DNA from: Conexibacter sp. SYSU D00693
Lineage (GTDB): Bacteria; Actinomycetota; Thermoleophilia; Solirubrobacterales; Solirubrobacteraceae
NCBI RefSeq assembly: GCF_017084525.1
Contig: NZ_CP070950.1
Coordinates: forward strand, 3,720,001-3,784,000
DNA length: 64,000 nt
Reading direction: 5' to 3'
The notes below the pieces were generated by a model, which saw only the letters and a list, made by a program, of their open reading frames with translations, was not told the DNA's origin and ran no database searches. The position numbers were made by a program, and so were the translations under genes. Of this stretch, positions 63,627-64,000 are shown piece by piece (position 1 is the first letter of the stretch; each line of letters starts with the position of its first letter).

Positions 63627-64000
63627 GGCGCGGTGGCATGAGCCCCTTCCGCTGGGGCGTCCTGACGCTCGTCGCCGCGGTCCTCGTCGCCTACTTCGGG
63701 ACGACGCGCGACATCCCGTTCGTCAACGAGCCCTACGAGGTCAAGGCCGCGTTCAAGGACTCGAGCGGCATCAAGAAGGGCTCGCCCGTGCGCGTCGCCG
63801 GCGTCGACGTCGGCGAGGTCACGAAGGTCGAGGAGGTCGGCACGAGCGGTGGCCGTCCCGCCGCGGTCGTGACGATGGCCATCAAGGAGGACGGGCGCCC
63901 GCTGCACCAGGACGCCACGGCCAAGATCCGCCCGCGCATCTTCCTCGAGGGCAACTTCTTCGTCGACGTGCGCCCGGGCTCGCCGAGCTCGCCGCAGATG
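63623..64000 (+). CDS. MCE family (MlaD-domain) protein, fourth of operon (partial)
   Basis: It begins at GTG 63623 with a 4-bp overlap (an in-frame ATG at 63638 is an alternative) and runs off the right edge. Visible are the anchor helix (WGVLTLVAAVLVAYFG) and most of an MCE domain (YEVKAAFKDSSGIKKGSPVRVAGVDVGEV, AKIRPRIFLEGNFFVDVRPG). It continues the coupled mce series; further mce genes and the ATPase or permease partners would be expected beyond the window. Confidence 0.9.
   Translation, partial: MRRGGMSPFRWGVLTLVAAVLVAYFGTTRDIPFVNEPYEVKAAFKDSSGIKKGSPVRVAGVDVGEVTKVEEVGTSGGRPAAVVTMAIKEDGRPLHQDATAKIRPRIFLEGNFFVDVRPGSPSSPQM

Noticed and set aside
1-64000. CRISPR arrays, rRNA, tmRNA and prophage structural genes
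   Set aside because: I saw no regularly spaced repeats, rRNA signatures or phage head/tail genes anywhere in the window.

Overview
This window is about 64 kb of very GC-rich DNA from a bacterial chromosome. Its content points to an actinobacterial relative: an mce lipid-transport operon, F420/FMN luciferase-like oxidoreductases, acyl-CoA dehydrogenase pairs, a c-di-AMP riboswitch ahead of an NlpC/P60 hydrolase, frequent GTG starts and apparently leaderless genes. I favour a soil or freshwater member of the Thermoleophilia (Solirubrobacterales type). That placement is inference from gene content, not a search result.

Layout. 0-11.6 kb is metabolic and regulatory: a partial membrane-type ECF sigma factor; a MarR gene divergent from a DoxX/LLM monooxygenase/FMN reductase operon; a TetR gene with two acyl-CoA dehydrogenases divergent from an SDR; a cytochrome P450; and a MetF-like protein. 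11.7-20.2 kb carries a 1,241-residue secreted lectin/Ig/OmpA protein, an F420-type monooxygenase coupled to a stand-alone CarH-like B12 domain, an acyltransferase, and a riboswitch-controlled cell-wall hydrolase. 20.3-30.2 kb has an ABC exporter, small enzymes, an RTX/phosphoesterase pair, and a camelysin (TasA-like)/SipW/Ig-repeat operon. That operon ends in a histidine kinase lacking its ATPase domain, convergent with a response regulator.

30.3-35.1 kb is the most unusual part. An enoyl-CoA hydratase gene and the serine hydrolase gene that once followed it are separated by a 2.7-kb insert of visibly lower GC. Identical 26-bp direct repeats lie in the 3' end of the hydratase gene and at the far end of the insert. 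The insert holds three unrecognised genes and no visible recombinase, and looks like a small integrated (possibly decayed) element.

35.1-42.6 kb looks like an exopolysaccharide locus: a cellulose-synthase-like glycosyltransferase coupled to a GH26 hydrolase, two divergent paralogous secreted hydrolase-like proteins, and a glucuronyl C5-epimerase-like protein. 43-49.4 kb has a phosphatase/fructosamine-kinase pair (likely protein deglycation), an MFS transporter, and the ATP-grasp/alpha-E/transglutaminase operon. 49.5-53.2 kb is the conserved translation block rpmG-secE-nusG-rplK-rplA-rplJ-rplL with an L10 leader and a strong terminator. rpoB does not follow. Instead come a 1,526-residue DUF11-repeat surface protein and the start of an mce operon (four mce genes, the last cut by the window edge).
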